From Lachnospiraceae bacterium (lineage in GTDB: Bacteria; Bacillota; Clostridia; Lachnospirales; Lachnospiraceae): a stretch of 57,161 nucleotides of DNA. The notes beneath the pieces are model-generated. The model was not told where the DNA came from. It did not search any database and worked only from the letters and a program-made list of their open reading frames with translations. The position numbers and the translations under genes are program-made. Of the stretch, positions 10,501-20,469 are shown in pieces. The DNA lies in NCBI GenBank assembly GCA_021442455.1, contig JABUSY010000047.1:1-57161 (forward strand), written 5' to 3'. Numbering within the stretch: position 1 is the stretch's first letter; each line of letters begins with the position of its first letter.

Positions 10501-11136
10501 AAGTGTTTTGTTCCAGTATTTGTGACTGGTGAGATTATAGATATATTAAAAGAAATGACTTCTCTGACATGATAATGTATACGTAGTTATCCAATATTTA
10601 TTAAAAACTTGCATGTTTTATAAGTTGTGACATTGGATCATTAATAAGCAAAACGTTTGTATGTTCGGCACAAACTGGCATTATTGTTCCAAAATCGACA
10701 TAAGAGAATATTAGGAATGTACTTTTCTTGCAAAATAGAAGATACAGTTGTTATCGCTCTTGATGATAACTGCATTAGTCAGTTTATGTCAAATGTTTTA
10801 GTATGCAGAAAAAATATTGTCCTATTTTCCATGTTTAACAGCTTATATTGTGTTTTCTGTGACTTTTTTAGCCGAAGCAGGCCTCATTTTATTCAAAAAA
10901 ATCGAATGATTTGGAAAATATAATAGCTTTTCCGGAGGTGAATGTATTTGACTGGTGTTATTAAACGGTTAGAAAATATCACTTTGGAACCTTTTCATAT
11001 CATTTTTACCGGAACTTTTTGTCTTTTTGACTGGGGATATTATCTTTTTGAACGGCGCACAATTGCAAATATTTAATGGGCAAGTCAAGGACTGCAATGA
11101 AGGAACTGCGAATTGAAAATATCCTTTCTTTTTAAA

Positions 11137-11155
11137 CCTGTGCGGAAAGCACAGG
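11137..11155. repeat. Perfect 7-bp hairpin with GGAAA loop
   Basis: CCTGTGC and GCACAGG flank the loop GGAAA. Neither strand has a T-run directly after the stem, so it is not a normal terminator. It lies about 380 bases downstream of the carB stop and about 170 bases past the nearest remnant frame. Confidence 0.35.
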
Positions 11156-11537
11156 CTAGACAAATATAAATGTAATTAGATTTTCATCAAAATATTAAGT
11201 ACAAACAAAAATATTCTTTCTACTTGTTGAAAGACTGTTCAGCAATTAAATATATGTTTTAATAAAATAATTAAGAAGAGTTTCAAAATTTTTCAATATT
11301 GTCAATGAGTAACTTTTCTAAAAATACAGCAGAAAGGTGCCGATTTATTATCTAAATGATGATTTTATATCATCCTTTTGTTAATGTTTTCTTTGTATTT
11401 TTTTTGTTTATCTTTTGGCATAAATATGTCAGTGTTAGCTAACAGACAATAAATTTTTTCTTATTGGATTACTTGATTTTTAGAAAATGTTTTGCACTTT
11501 GTGAAGCTATTTTTTTAAGTATCACGTTTTTCGAAGA

Positions 11538-14500
11538 TCAGGATTTTTCACGGATCTCCCTATGCCATTCCTGTAAAGATTTCAGATCTCCTTGAGTATG
11601 TGTTTTCATATAATGGATGCTTTCAGCGGTAGCTTTGGCTGCAGAAATAGTGGTGATGTAAGGGATTTTGAATTTAACGGCTGCCTTGCGCAGGTAACTG
11701 TCGTCGTGTATGCTTTCTTTGCCTATCGGGGAAGTGATGATGAGCTGAATCTTTTCATTTGTGATCCAGTCTAGGATGTTGGGGCGTCCTTCATATAGAT
11801 TTTTTACTTTTTTTGCTGGGATACCTGCCTCGCGGATAATTGCATAGGTAATTCCGGTGGCGATAATCTGGAAGCTGTTATCAACAAAGCTCTTGGCTAT
11901 TTTTGCTACCTCTGACTTATCCTGGAGATTGACGGAGATCAGGACAGTTCCCTCAAGAGGAAGCTTCGAATGGATGGCTTCCTGAGATTTATAGAAAGCC
12001 TCTCCGTATGAATGGGCTACTCCAAGGACTTCACCAGTAGAATGCATTTCAGGTCCGAGCACTGGGTCGATCTCTTGGAACATGTTATAGGGAAATACAG
12101 CTTCCTTGACACCGTAATATGGAATTTCTTGATCCTGGAGTTCTGATACTGGAGATGGATTTCCCGTTAACTCAGAGGTTACGATGTTCGTAGCCAGAGA
12201 CACCATCCGGATATTGCAAATTTTGGATACTAGCGGAACAGTGCGGGAAGCTCTTGGATTCGCTTCCAGCAGGTATACTTTATTGTTTTCTATGGCATAC
12301 TGCATGTTCATCAGTCCTTTTACATGCATTTCTTTTGCAATTTTTTCCGTGTACTTTTTAATAATGTTCATATTTTTCGGTGAAATATGAACAGAGGGAA
12401 TGATACAGGCCGAATCTCCAGAGTGAATGCCAGCCAGTTCAATGTGTTCTATGACTGCGGGAAGAAAAACGTTGGTGCCATCGCTGATGGCATCAGCTTC
12501 ACATTCCAGGGCATTGTTCAGAAAACGGTCGATCAGGATGGGATGATCTGAGCTCATATTTATAACCGTTTTCATGTAGTTGGTCATGCTTTCATCATCA
12601 TATATAATTTCCATACCGCTACCGCCAAGCACATAGGAGGGACGGACCATGACTGGATAGCCGATCTTTTCGGCAATCTCTATGGCTTCTTCTATCGTAG
12701 CAGCCATACCGGATTCTGGCATAGGGATTTCCAGTTTTTTCATCATAGAGCGAAATAAGTTACGGTTTTCTGCCAGATCGATGACAGAAGGAGAGGTTCC
12801 GAGAATTTTTACACCGTTTTTCTCTAGATCAGTAGCCAAATTCAGAGGTGTCTGGCCACCAAACTGTGTGATGATGCCGAGGGGTTTTTCCTTCTGATAA
12901 ATACTGAGTATGTCTTCTAGGGTCAGAGGTTCAAAATAAAGCTTGTCGGAGGTATCATAATCGGTGGAAACAGTTTCTGGGTTACAGTTAACGATGAGTG
13001 TCTCAAAGCCAAGTTTTTTCAGAGCTAGCGATGCATGAACGCAGCAATAATCGAATTCGATGCCCTGTCCGATCCGGTTAGGCCCTCCGCCAAGGATCAT
13101 GATTTTAGGCCTTGTATTAGATATCAGATTTTGGTTGGGAGCATTGTAGGTAGAGTAGTAATAGGCGCTGTCCTCTGTGCCGCTTACATGAATTTTTTCC
13201 CAGGATTCTTCCAATCCTAGCGTCAAGCGGCGATCTCGAACTTTTTCCTCTGGTATTGCCAGAAGTTGGCTTAAATATTTATCAGAAAAACCGTCTGTTT
13301 TTGCCACGATGAGCTGTTCATCGGTAGGAAGGTCACCTTTATGGCACAGAAGATTTTCTTCTTCTATTACCAGCTCTTTCATCTGTTCTATAAAATATTT
13401 TTTAACCTGTGTGATTTTAAAAATATCGTCAACAGTGGCGCCCTTTCTTAAAGCTTCGTACATGATGAAATGACGTTCACTGGAAGGGGTGCTCAGCAGC
13501 TGAAGAAGCTGCTCTCTGGTCATTGTATTAAAGTTTTTTGCGTGTCCTAGGCTGTAACGGCCGTTTTCTAAACTGCGAATAGCTTTCTGGAAGGCTTCCT
13601 TATAGGTCTTGCCAATGCTCATGACCTCGCCGACGGCACGCATCTGTGTACCTAACCTGTTTTCCACACCTTTGAATTTTTCAAAAGCCCAGCGTGCAAA
13701 TTTGATGACTACGTAATCGCCGTCCGGGACGTATTTGTCGAGGGTACCATATTTACCGCAAGGGATCTCCTTCAGTGTCATGCCGGTAGCGAGCATTGCA
13801 GACACTAGAGCAATGGGAAATCCGGTAGCCTTAGAAGCCAAGGCAGAAGATCTGGAGGTACGGGGATTGATCTCGATGACGATAATTCGGTCCGATACAG
13901 GATCGTGGGCAAACTGTACATTGGTACCGCCGATGACCTGCACTGATTCCACAATCTTATATGCTTGTTCCTGAAGCCGTTTCTGGCATTCTTCTGAGAT
14001 TGTTAGCATGGGCGCTGCACAGAAGGAATCGCCGGTATGTACGCCAAGAGGATCGATATTCTCGATAAAGCACACCGTGATCATATTATTATCGGAGTCT
14101 CGAATCACCTCTAGCTCTAGTTCTTCCCAGCCAAGAATTGATTCCTCTACAAGAACCTGTCCAACAAGACTGGCCTGGAGACCTCTGGCGCATACAGTCT
14201 TTAGCTCTTCTTTATTGTAGACCATGCCTCCTCCGGCGCCGCCCATGGTATAAGCAGGGCGAAGGACTACTGGGTAGCCCAGTTGATTTGCGATGGAGAG
14301 TGCTTCATCTATGCTGTAAGCTACTTCACTTCGAGCTATTTCAATGGATAGTTTATTCATTGTTTTTTTGAACTTAATTCTGTCTTCTCCGCGCTCTATG
14401 GCATCTACTTGTACGCCGATAACTTTTACGTCATATTTCTCCAGGATTCCCGCTTTGTTCAGCTCTGCACACAGGTTTAGACCGGATTGTCCTCCTAGAT

Positions 14501-14765
14501 TAGGAAGCAGAGCATCCGGACGTTCTTTCCGGATAATCTGTTCTAACCGTTCTAAATTCAGAGGTTCAATATAAGTAACGTCTGAAGTTTCCGGGTCCGT
14601 CATGATGGTTGCAGGATTTGAATTGACAAGTATGATTTCGTACCCAAGCTTGCGAAGTGCTTTACAGGCCTGTGTGCCGGAATAATCAAATTCACAGGCC
14701 TGTCCAATTACGATCGGACCGGAGCCAATGATAAGTACTTTGTGAATATCTGTTCTTTTTGGCAT
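11538..14765 (-). CDS. carB: Carbamoyl-phosphate synthase large subunit
   Basis: Makes carbamoyl phosphate from ammonia, bicarbonate and two ATP for pyrimidine and arginine synthesis; normally the CarA subunit feeds it glutamine-derived ammonia. All 1075 residues of the normal protein are present: two homologous ATP-grasp halves, each starting with a GSGPIVIGQ- or GGGPNRIGQG-type motif, and a C-terminal allosteric MGS-like domain (ATGITYAIIREAGIP). AGGAGG lies a few bases before the ATG. It is the only large minus-strand gene in the window. carA is not adjacent on either side, which is unusual because carA and carB are normally together, so carA must lie elsewhere or be lost. Confidence 0.95.
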   Translation of the reverse strand: MPKRTDIHKVLIIGSGPIVIGQACEFDYSGTQACKALRKLGYEIILVNSNPATIMTDPETSDVTYIEPLNLERLEQIIRKERPDALLPNLGGQSGLNLCAELNKAGILEKYDVKVIGVQVDAIERGEDRIKFKKTMNKLSIEIARSEVAYSIDEALSIANQLGYPVVLRPAYTMGGAGGGMVYNKEELKTVCARGLQASLVGQVLVEESILGWEELELEVIRDSDNNMITVCFIENIDPLGVHTGDSFCAAPMLTISEECQKRLQEQAYKIVESVQVIGGTNVQFAHDPVSDRIIVIEINPRTSRSSALASKATGFPIALVSAMLATGMTLKEIPCGKYGTLDKYVPDGDYVVIKFARWAFEKFKGVENRLGTQMRAVGEVMSIGKTYKEAFQKAIRSLENGRYSLGHAKNFNTMTREQLLQLLSTPSSERHFIMYEALRKGATVDDIFKITQVKKYFIEQMKELVIEEENLLCHKGDLPTDEQLIVAKTDGFSDKYLSQLLAIPEEKVRDRRLTLGLEESWEKIHVSGTEDSAYYYSTYNAPNQNLISNTRPKIMILGGGPNRIGQGIEFDYCCVHASLALKKLGFETLIVNCNPETVSTDYDTSDKLYFEPLTLEDILSIYQKEKPLGIITQFGGQTPLNLATDLEKNGVKILGTSPSVIDLAENRNLFRSMMKKLEIPMPESGMAATIEEAIEIAEKIGYPVMVRPSYVLGGSGMEIIYDDESMTNYMKTVINMSSDHPILIDRFLNNALECEADAISDGTNVFLPAVIEHIELAGIHSGDSACIIPSVHISPKNMNIIKKYTEKIAKEMHVKGLMNMQYAIENNKVYLLEANPRASRTVPLVSKICNIRMVSLATNIVTSELTGNPSPVSELQDQEIPYYGVKEAVFPYNMFQEIDPVLGPEMHSTGEVLGVAHSYGEAFYKSQEAIHSKLPLEGTVLISVNLQDKSEVAKIAKSFVDNSFQIIATGITYAIIREAGIPAKKVKNLYEGRPNILDWITNEKIQLIITSPIGKESIHDDSYLRKAAVKFKIPYITTISAAKATAESIHYMKTHTQGDLKSLQEWHREIREKS

Positions 14766-14792
14766 AAAATTCCTCCTTTGTTCTCAAAAATA

Positions 14793-14820
14793 ATTATATA
14801 GAAAAAGATGAAAAGAACAA
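14793..14820 (-). promoter_or_regulatory. Predicted sigma-A promoter of carB
   Basis: On the minus strand TTGTTC (14815-14820) and TATAAT (14793-14798) are separated by 16 bases. The start would give a leader of only about 20 bases. This leaves no room for an upstream attenuator or PyrR-binding leader. Confidence 0.55.
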
Positions 14821-16759
14821 GAGTTTTTGTAATGCTATTCAAAATAATCTTATGCATAGAATAAGATGAAGCTGTAGAAGTCAGGGTAGATAATTGCGGA
14901 TACGGCGGCTATCAGGATCAGTCAGGGAATAGGGTTGTTGCTATTCTTCGTAGCAGTTTTTTGTATTGAATACATTTTCAACTTCCGTACAGTCTTTGTA
15001 ATTGTTTTTATTCAAAGCGTTTGCTTTTTTGACGGTGAAGCGTTTACTACAGAGTAATCGCTGTATTTATTCCAAAGTGTTATGATTACTTTCATTAAAA
15101 AAGTCTTTATATCTTGGAAATTCAACACCTTAGATTTTTACGTGGCTGCGTTTACAGAAAAATAATTTTTAGTGAAGTATTTCCATGACATGGTTCAGGG
15201 CTTCATTTAATTAAAGGGTAAGATCAGAAGAGATTTTATTCTTAGTAGCTTCTATGGTGAAATATCTGTTAAGATATGAGGATCAGAATAAGAAAATGTT
15301 AGGTATTTTCGCCCCGAGTACCTAGATACTTTCGGAAGTGGCGTTAGAGTGAAGGCTATAAAAACTCTCTGGAGCTTAAAAATTTCTAATAGCGATGCTG
15401 CATACTGCTTGAAGATTGATACGGGTTTACATTTTGGCTTCCAATCCATAACATTGCTTCACGACAGAAGTCGGTCACGTGGGAAGAGCTTAATTCATAA
15501 ATCACAATAAACGACAAGCCCGTTGACTATCGCTACATTAAGTAAGTTTATCTAGATTGGAGTAATATTGCTTACAGTAGTGTTATTGTATTCTCAAGCT
15601 GATACTGCCGTTGAAGCAGAAATCAAAGATCAGGGTGTCGGACGTGGAATATGGAGTAGTAATTGCGAATTACACGATTGAACTTTTATTATCGATGCTG
15701 TTCATGATAGTTCCGGTACTGTATGTGTTGAAAATGGAGGCGTCGTTTGTCCAGTTCTTCAAAGTTTTAAGATGATAAAGAAGTATCTTTAGCGCCAGTA
15801 TGTTATGTATGCGTTTGTGTTACTCCTGTATTTTTGATATTTCTGGCTTATGAGATGACTCCTGCGAACAGACCGTAAGATAATTAGGATGAGGTCGTTG
15901 AAGTTCAATGAGTGATGGTGTTAAAGACGTTTCCAAATATCGTCCTACGTTGTTTCTGTTAAACCTAAATTTCAAATTTAGGTAACAGGTTTTAAAGTGA
16001 TTTTATAGAGTTATATTTTCGTATTCATGGAGAAAAAAATTGGCGATAATATACTTGTGTCTCTAGATGTTTGGTAAAATTATAGAGACGGAGGTGTCTG
16101 TTCTAAGGTAATGACGGCGATATTCCAGGTCATGGAAGCTGTCAGAAGTGGCGGAGATTGGCAATATATTGTGCCAGGATGGTTGTGTAATATTCTGAAA
16201 AGAAAGATTGTAACGAAAAATTCCTTTTAAGGGAAGCTTTTTAATTCAATGTGAAGGTAATCAGTTTTGAATATCTTTTCCTTAGAAACAGAATGATTAA
16301 TTTTCAAAAAATTCATCAAAGAAGATACGGAAGCTTTTTTCCTTATCCTGCAAGATATCAAGGTCAATAAGTTTTTATCATGCTACTTTAAAAATATGAA
16401 CAGTCACAGGCATAAGCTTATTCGATTTATTTTTGTGACAATTTTCATATAAGTATTAAGTATAGCATAATGAGGAAGAGCATGATTTTATTTATGGGAT
16501 TGGCACGAAATTTTTGTATCTGGGGATTGTTCCAGAAACTGATTTAAAAACAACGGATGTGGAACGATCATTGTGAAAACAAACAATATGGTTTTGTATA
16601 ATGGAATTGCCAGAGGATTATAACTATAGATAGTTGACATATACTGCCTACTATTTTTGTCTTTGTTTTTGGGATGTTGAATAAGAATTTTTTGAATAAA
16701 TTTTAATGCATAAAATTGTGATAAGTCTCCAAAATCTTTAAAGAAGGGACATAATATAA
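14821..16759. other. 1.9 kb gene-free spacer with decayed coding sequence
   Basis: No intact gene. One plus-strand frame near 15627-15780 reads VSDVEYGVVIANYTIELLLS, then MLFMIVPVLYVLKMEASF, before stops; this looks like part of a lost membrane protein. carA was sought on the minus strand upstream of carB and not found. A perfect 21-base palindrome is at 15963-15983. Confidence 0.5.
15963..15983. repeat. Perfect 21-base palindrome, operator-like
   Basis: ACCTAAATTT and AAATTTAGGT flank a single C. Outside these arms CTGTT and AACAG pair again after a two-base offset on the left, giving an extended dyad of about 15 bp per arm. The one-base centre makes an RNA hairpin poor, so a dimeric repressor site is more likely than a terminator. 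No intact gene is near enough to be its target. Confidence 0.5.
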
Positions 16760-17700
16760 AAATTACGAAAGAAATTGATTTCAATCAGCTGGTTAGTAAA
16801 AAATAATGAATTTACCAAAGTAATAACTGTTATCCGTCACTATGGCAAGTCATATTTGTTTTTATATCAGTTCTAAGATTCTTTGTCTGTAGAGATATAG
16901 TATTATGGTACTGCTATGCTAAACGATGTAAAGTTTTTGGAAAAGTTTGCATCTGCCTTCAACAATCTGATATCTATTATCTATGAAAAATGTGAATGTA
17001 TATGTATCGGGAAACTAATGTCCAATTTTTTACTATGTGATTATCAAATTAGAGGGAGCGGTTGAGGAGATAAAGTTCATATGATTCTTTTCAGTTTCAG
17101 GGAAAAAGTTTGAAGGTTGAAACGAATATATACTTTATGGTTGACTGATGTCTATTATAATATTGCAAATTGCAGAAGGAAAGATGGATTTTTTGAATTT
17201 TTTGTTTGAGGATAGGTATATTTTAGATATTGTGGGTAGAGATAATGTGCGTAATTGAAAAGCAATTGAAGAAACTTTTGAATATTTTTTAATCTAGACT
17301 TAGTTCGCTTGCAAAGTCGACGAAGTTGTTTAGGTATTTTTAAAAGAATTATGCAAAAAACTATTGGAACTATAACTATCAAGAGGTAGATTAATTATTT
17401 TTGAGATTCCTTTTTGCATGATAGTACTGTCAGATATGCTATTAAGAGTAAGTCAGTGTTATTGTTTTGAATAAAAGCAATGAAAAAGAGTAAGAAATCT
17501 GACAACAGTTGCAAAGTACTTTTTATCTACAATTGCAATCAAGGTTTTAAGTGTTATTATCTTCAATCAGCTTATGTGATTTCAAATCGAGAAAAAAATG
17601 ATGAAACAAGAGCAGTGCTCATTGATGCTGACCGATGATTCCTTTAAGAGATGAAAGACGTACCTGTGTTTTCTTACAATACCGATGGCAACTTGATTGA
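16760..17700 (+). pseudogene. Decayed AAA-family ATPase with DUF4143 C-terminal domain
   Basis: Fragments in shifting plus-strand frames follow the order of this family. FTKVITVIRHYGKSYLF (16811 on) matches the Walker A region, usually GIRRCGKSYLL. MKNVNVYVSG matches the sensor strand VDVYVTGSNS. IRGSG, DKVHMILFSFREKV matches the FRGRGDEVHVYPLSF segment. GKMDFLNFLFEDRYILDIV matches the middle helix. NQGFKCYYLQSAYVI (about 17534 on) matches the DUF4143 end, usually NQGSKRYYIQSA. Several stops and at least three frameshifts break it. Intact homologues are near 400 residues. Their function is not settled; some behave like toxin-linked or mobile ATPases. Confidence 0.72.
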
Positions 17701-19363
17701 GTTGTCAGAGAAAAATATAGGGTAAAGTGTCAAAGATAGTTATAAGATTTCAGAAACTACATGATTGCATCGATATTTAACAGTCATTTGCGAGCAAAAA
17801 CGAAAGTTTGCAGGCATTTAATGAATTCAGAGAATTTTATCTGTAATGATCGTTTACATCGCCAAGACTGCTCTCAAGGAGCAATTCATTTTTCTCTAGC
17901 AAGTAGATTATACAGGAGGTGATGGAAAGCTGGTGGTTTACTGCAGTTGTGATGAAAGATCACGAACTGAAAGTCATGCTGGTAGATTTGTGGGGAAATT
18001 ATGGATGGTTATTTATGGAAGTATATGTGTTTGCAAGAGTCAGTGCAAATATTCTGAAAGATATCTGTTTGATATTCCAGTTTTTTATCCGGATAGAATA
18101 GAAGGGAAATTGCCGTTTTAAAGTTTTCAAATGGTAGGAATCGAGACGTTGGACAGACTTGATGAGGAAGATTAAAATCCTGATCTCAAAGGGCTTCATT
18201 TATCATCTATCATCGGAAATGCAGTGATATCAGAGGAAAAACATTCAATATTTATATTTGACATGGACCTTCTGGAGAATTTAAACGGCTATTCCTCTGA
18301 TTATCCATGTGTAAAAATATTTTTTTAGAGAAAACTTAATAAAATTAAATGAGGCCATGGAAATATTGCTTGAAATGTGAGAAGCGTCCGTGTTCTGAAA
18401 AAGCTTGCATAGCTGACAGAGGCCAAAAAGCGAAAGATATGAAGATGTCTATCATTTGGAATAGCTCCCTCAGGTATTCATGCAGAAAAGAGATTCCTGT
18501 ATATGCAAGTTGATATATTCGAAGAAGTTTTTGCAATAAAGTTGAAATGTAGTTTATATGGGAGAGGGTCGGAGGAAAAAGATTATCCGGTGGATCTAAA
18601 TGTCGAATTGCAAATCTATAAAAACAGGTGATTATGTAAAAGAGAATCTCTGGTCTTTATGTATTTCAATGATGCGACAAAGCGGAAGTAGCAAGAGAAT
18701 GGTTGCTGAATGCCTATGAGATTAACTGTGAATATTAGGAAAAAGGGCCGATGATTGCTAATGTCATCAAAGTAGGCGTCAGTTAATGGTAGAGTTTGTG
18801 CATTCATGATACTTGTTGGAATAGTATAGAGAAATTTCTCAAGAATAAGTTTTGTTCTGACTTGATAACATACAGAACTTCTTAATAAATAATTGTTCGT
18901 AAGGTATTTTTATATATCCAAACTATTGTGAAGAGCTCAGAATTTCTTCTTGAAAATTCTGTTTTAACTTGAAGGTGCGTCATGAAGAGCAAGCGAATAT
19001 CTTTCGGTTCATGTTCTTCAGATAGCAGAAGATAGACGATGATACGGAAATTACATAGGTCAATATAGATAGTCTGATAGCAATTTAGAGTCATTGCGTA
19101 GGAAGAGAGAAGCAAAATGTTTGATGGCGTGAATTCTCTACCGTATTTATGACAAGGGATTAAAAGTGATTACGGTTTTTTGCCGATATGGACTTTCCTG
19201 GATAGATAAATTCCCCGGTTGAAGTTTTATGCGATTATGATGTGCAAGTGTTTTCTGCATCTCATTGTCAGCAGGTTTTGAAAGGAAATAAACATACCAT
19301 AAATAGTCAAACTGCATCGAGCAGAGATGTAACCATCGTATGATGCAGGAAGTAAATTATAAA
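17700..19363. other. 1.65 kb gene-free spacer with decayed coding sequence
   Basis: No intact gene. Near 17930-18120 a frame is cysteine-rich (VYCSCDERS, later CVCKSQCKYSERYLFDIPVF) and near 18356-18415 another reads WKYCLKCEKRPCSEKACIAD, so a zinc-binding protein may have been here. SEEKHSIFIFDMDLLENLNG (18231 on) is another protein-like piece. No family was recognised. Confidence 0.45.
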
Positions 19364-19392
19364 TTGACTTCCGTAAACGATCATGCTAAACT
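19364..19392 (+). promoter_or_regulatory. Predicted sigma-A promoter of trpS
   Basis: TTGACT (19364-19369) and TAAACT (19387-19392) are 17 bases apart. The transcript would start near 19400, leaving a leader of about 65 bases. That is too short for a T-box, and no T-box signature (TGGNACCGCG-like) is present. Tryptophan-dependent T-box control, common for trpS in Clostridia, therefore seems absent. Confidence 0.65.
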
Positions 19393-19464
19393 GTAAACTA
19401 CAAGAAACTCGTAATCTTCAAGTGGCCGGGAATATTTGTTTAGATTAAAAAAGAGAGCAGAATT

Positions 19465-20469
19465 ATGATAAATGGTAAAAAAATATTGTTTTCAGGCATG
19501 CAGGCTACGGGTAGCCTTACATTGGGAAATTATCTGGGTGCGCTGAAAAACTGGGTTGCCTTGAGTGATGAATATGACTGTTTTTACAGTGTGGTTGACA
19601 TGCATTCCATAACCATCCGGCAGGATCCATCCATCCTAAGAAAGCGGGCGAGAAAACTGCTGAGCACTTATATAGCAGCCGGGATAGATCCAGCGAAAAG
19701 CTGTATCTATTACCAATCCCATGTATCAGCTCATGCAGAGATGATGTGGATCCTCAGCTGCTTTACTTACATAGGTGAATTGAATCGCATGACTCAGTTT
19801 AAAGATAAATCGGAAAAGCATGCGAATAATATCAATGCAGGACTGTTCACTTATCCGATACTGATGGCAGCTGATATTTTGTTATATCAGGCGGATGTAG
19901 TACCTGTAGGAGTCGATCAGATACAGCACTTAGAGATTACTAGGAATATTGCTGAGCGGTTTAATAACCTATACGGAGATGTATTTACCATACCGGAAGC
20001 TTATGTAGGAAAGATAGGGGCCAAGATTATGAGCCTTCAGGATCCGTTAAAGAAAATGTCCAAATCTGATGAAAATCCCAATGGGAGTATTTACCTAATG
20101 GATAACGTGGACACTGTTATCAAAAAATGCAAGCGTGCGATTACAGATTCCAAAGGAATGATCCTTTACTTGGATGAGCAGCCAGGAGTGAAAAACCTGA
20201 TTGATATTTACTGTAGTTGCACCGGAAAACAGCCTTGCGAGACCGTTAAAGAATTTGAAGGCAAGGGCTATAAGGTATTAAAGGAAGCAGTAGGAGAGGA
20301 AGTTAATTCTATCCTGCAGCCTCTTCAGAGGCGTGTGGCAGAGATTGAGAAGGATACGGTTTATCTGAATTCCATTATTAAAAACAATTCGGAAAAGGCA
20401 GAGTATTTTGCAAATCAAACGTTGCGTAAGATTCAAAAAAAAGTGGGCTTCCCAGAGCGACTTCGTTGA
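19465..20469 (+). CDS. trpS: Tryptophanyl-tRNA synthetase
   Basis: Charges tRNA-Trp with tryptophan. It is a class I synthetase of 334 residues, normal for bacterial TrpRS. The N-terminal GMQATGSLTLGNYLGALKNW carries the HIGH-equivalent TLGN, and KKMSKS at residues 196-201 is a perfect KMSKS loop. DVVPVGVDQIQHLE is the usual central motif. It stands alone, with decayed DNA on both sides and its own strong promoter. The last codons are followed directly by remnant sequence without a clear terminator. Confidence 0.95.
   Translation: MINGKKILFSGMQATGSLTLGNYLGALKNWVALSDEYDCFYSVVDMHSITIRQDPSILRKRARKLLSTYIAAGIDPAKSCIYYQSHVSAHAEMMWILSCFTYIGELNRMTQFKDKSEKHANNINAGLFTYPILMAADILLYQADVVPVGVDQIQHLEITRNIAERFNNLYGDVFTIPEAYVGKIGAKIMSLQDPLKKMSKSDENPNGSIYLMDNVDTVIKKCKRAITDSKGMILYLDEQPGVKNLIDIYCSCTGKQPCETVKEFEGKGYKVLKEAVGEEVNSILQPLQRRVAEIEKDTVYLNSIIKNNSEKAEYFANQTLRKIQKKVGFPERLR

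Larger units (their letters stand above)
7622..11537. other. 3.9 kb gene-free region with decayed coding sequence
   Basis: No intact gene is supported. Around 8286-8640 several frames encode strongly hydrophobic stretches (FLSSLLIFVIVFMFTCYIL; LIYFVFLVIVSFSYVFLIAV) split by stops, so a decayed membrane protein is likely. Near 9240-9360 one frame reads SGIRVALVDSEDSLVLSKGK. Two partly overlapping open frames at 9930-10215 and another at 10657-10923 are too poor in protein character to call. A hairpin without a T-run sits at 11137-11155 and a weak terminator-like hairpin at 10479-10500. Nothing here could be assigned to a family. Confidence 0.5.
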
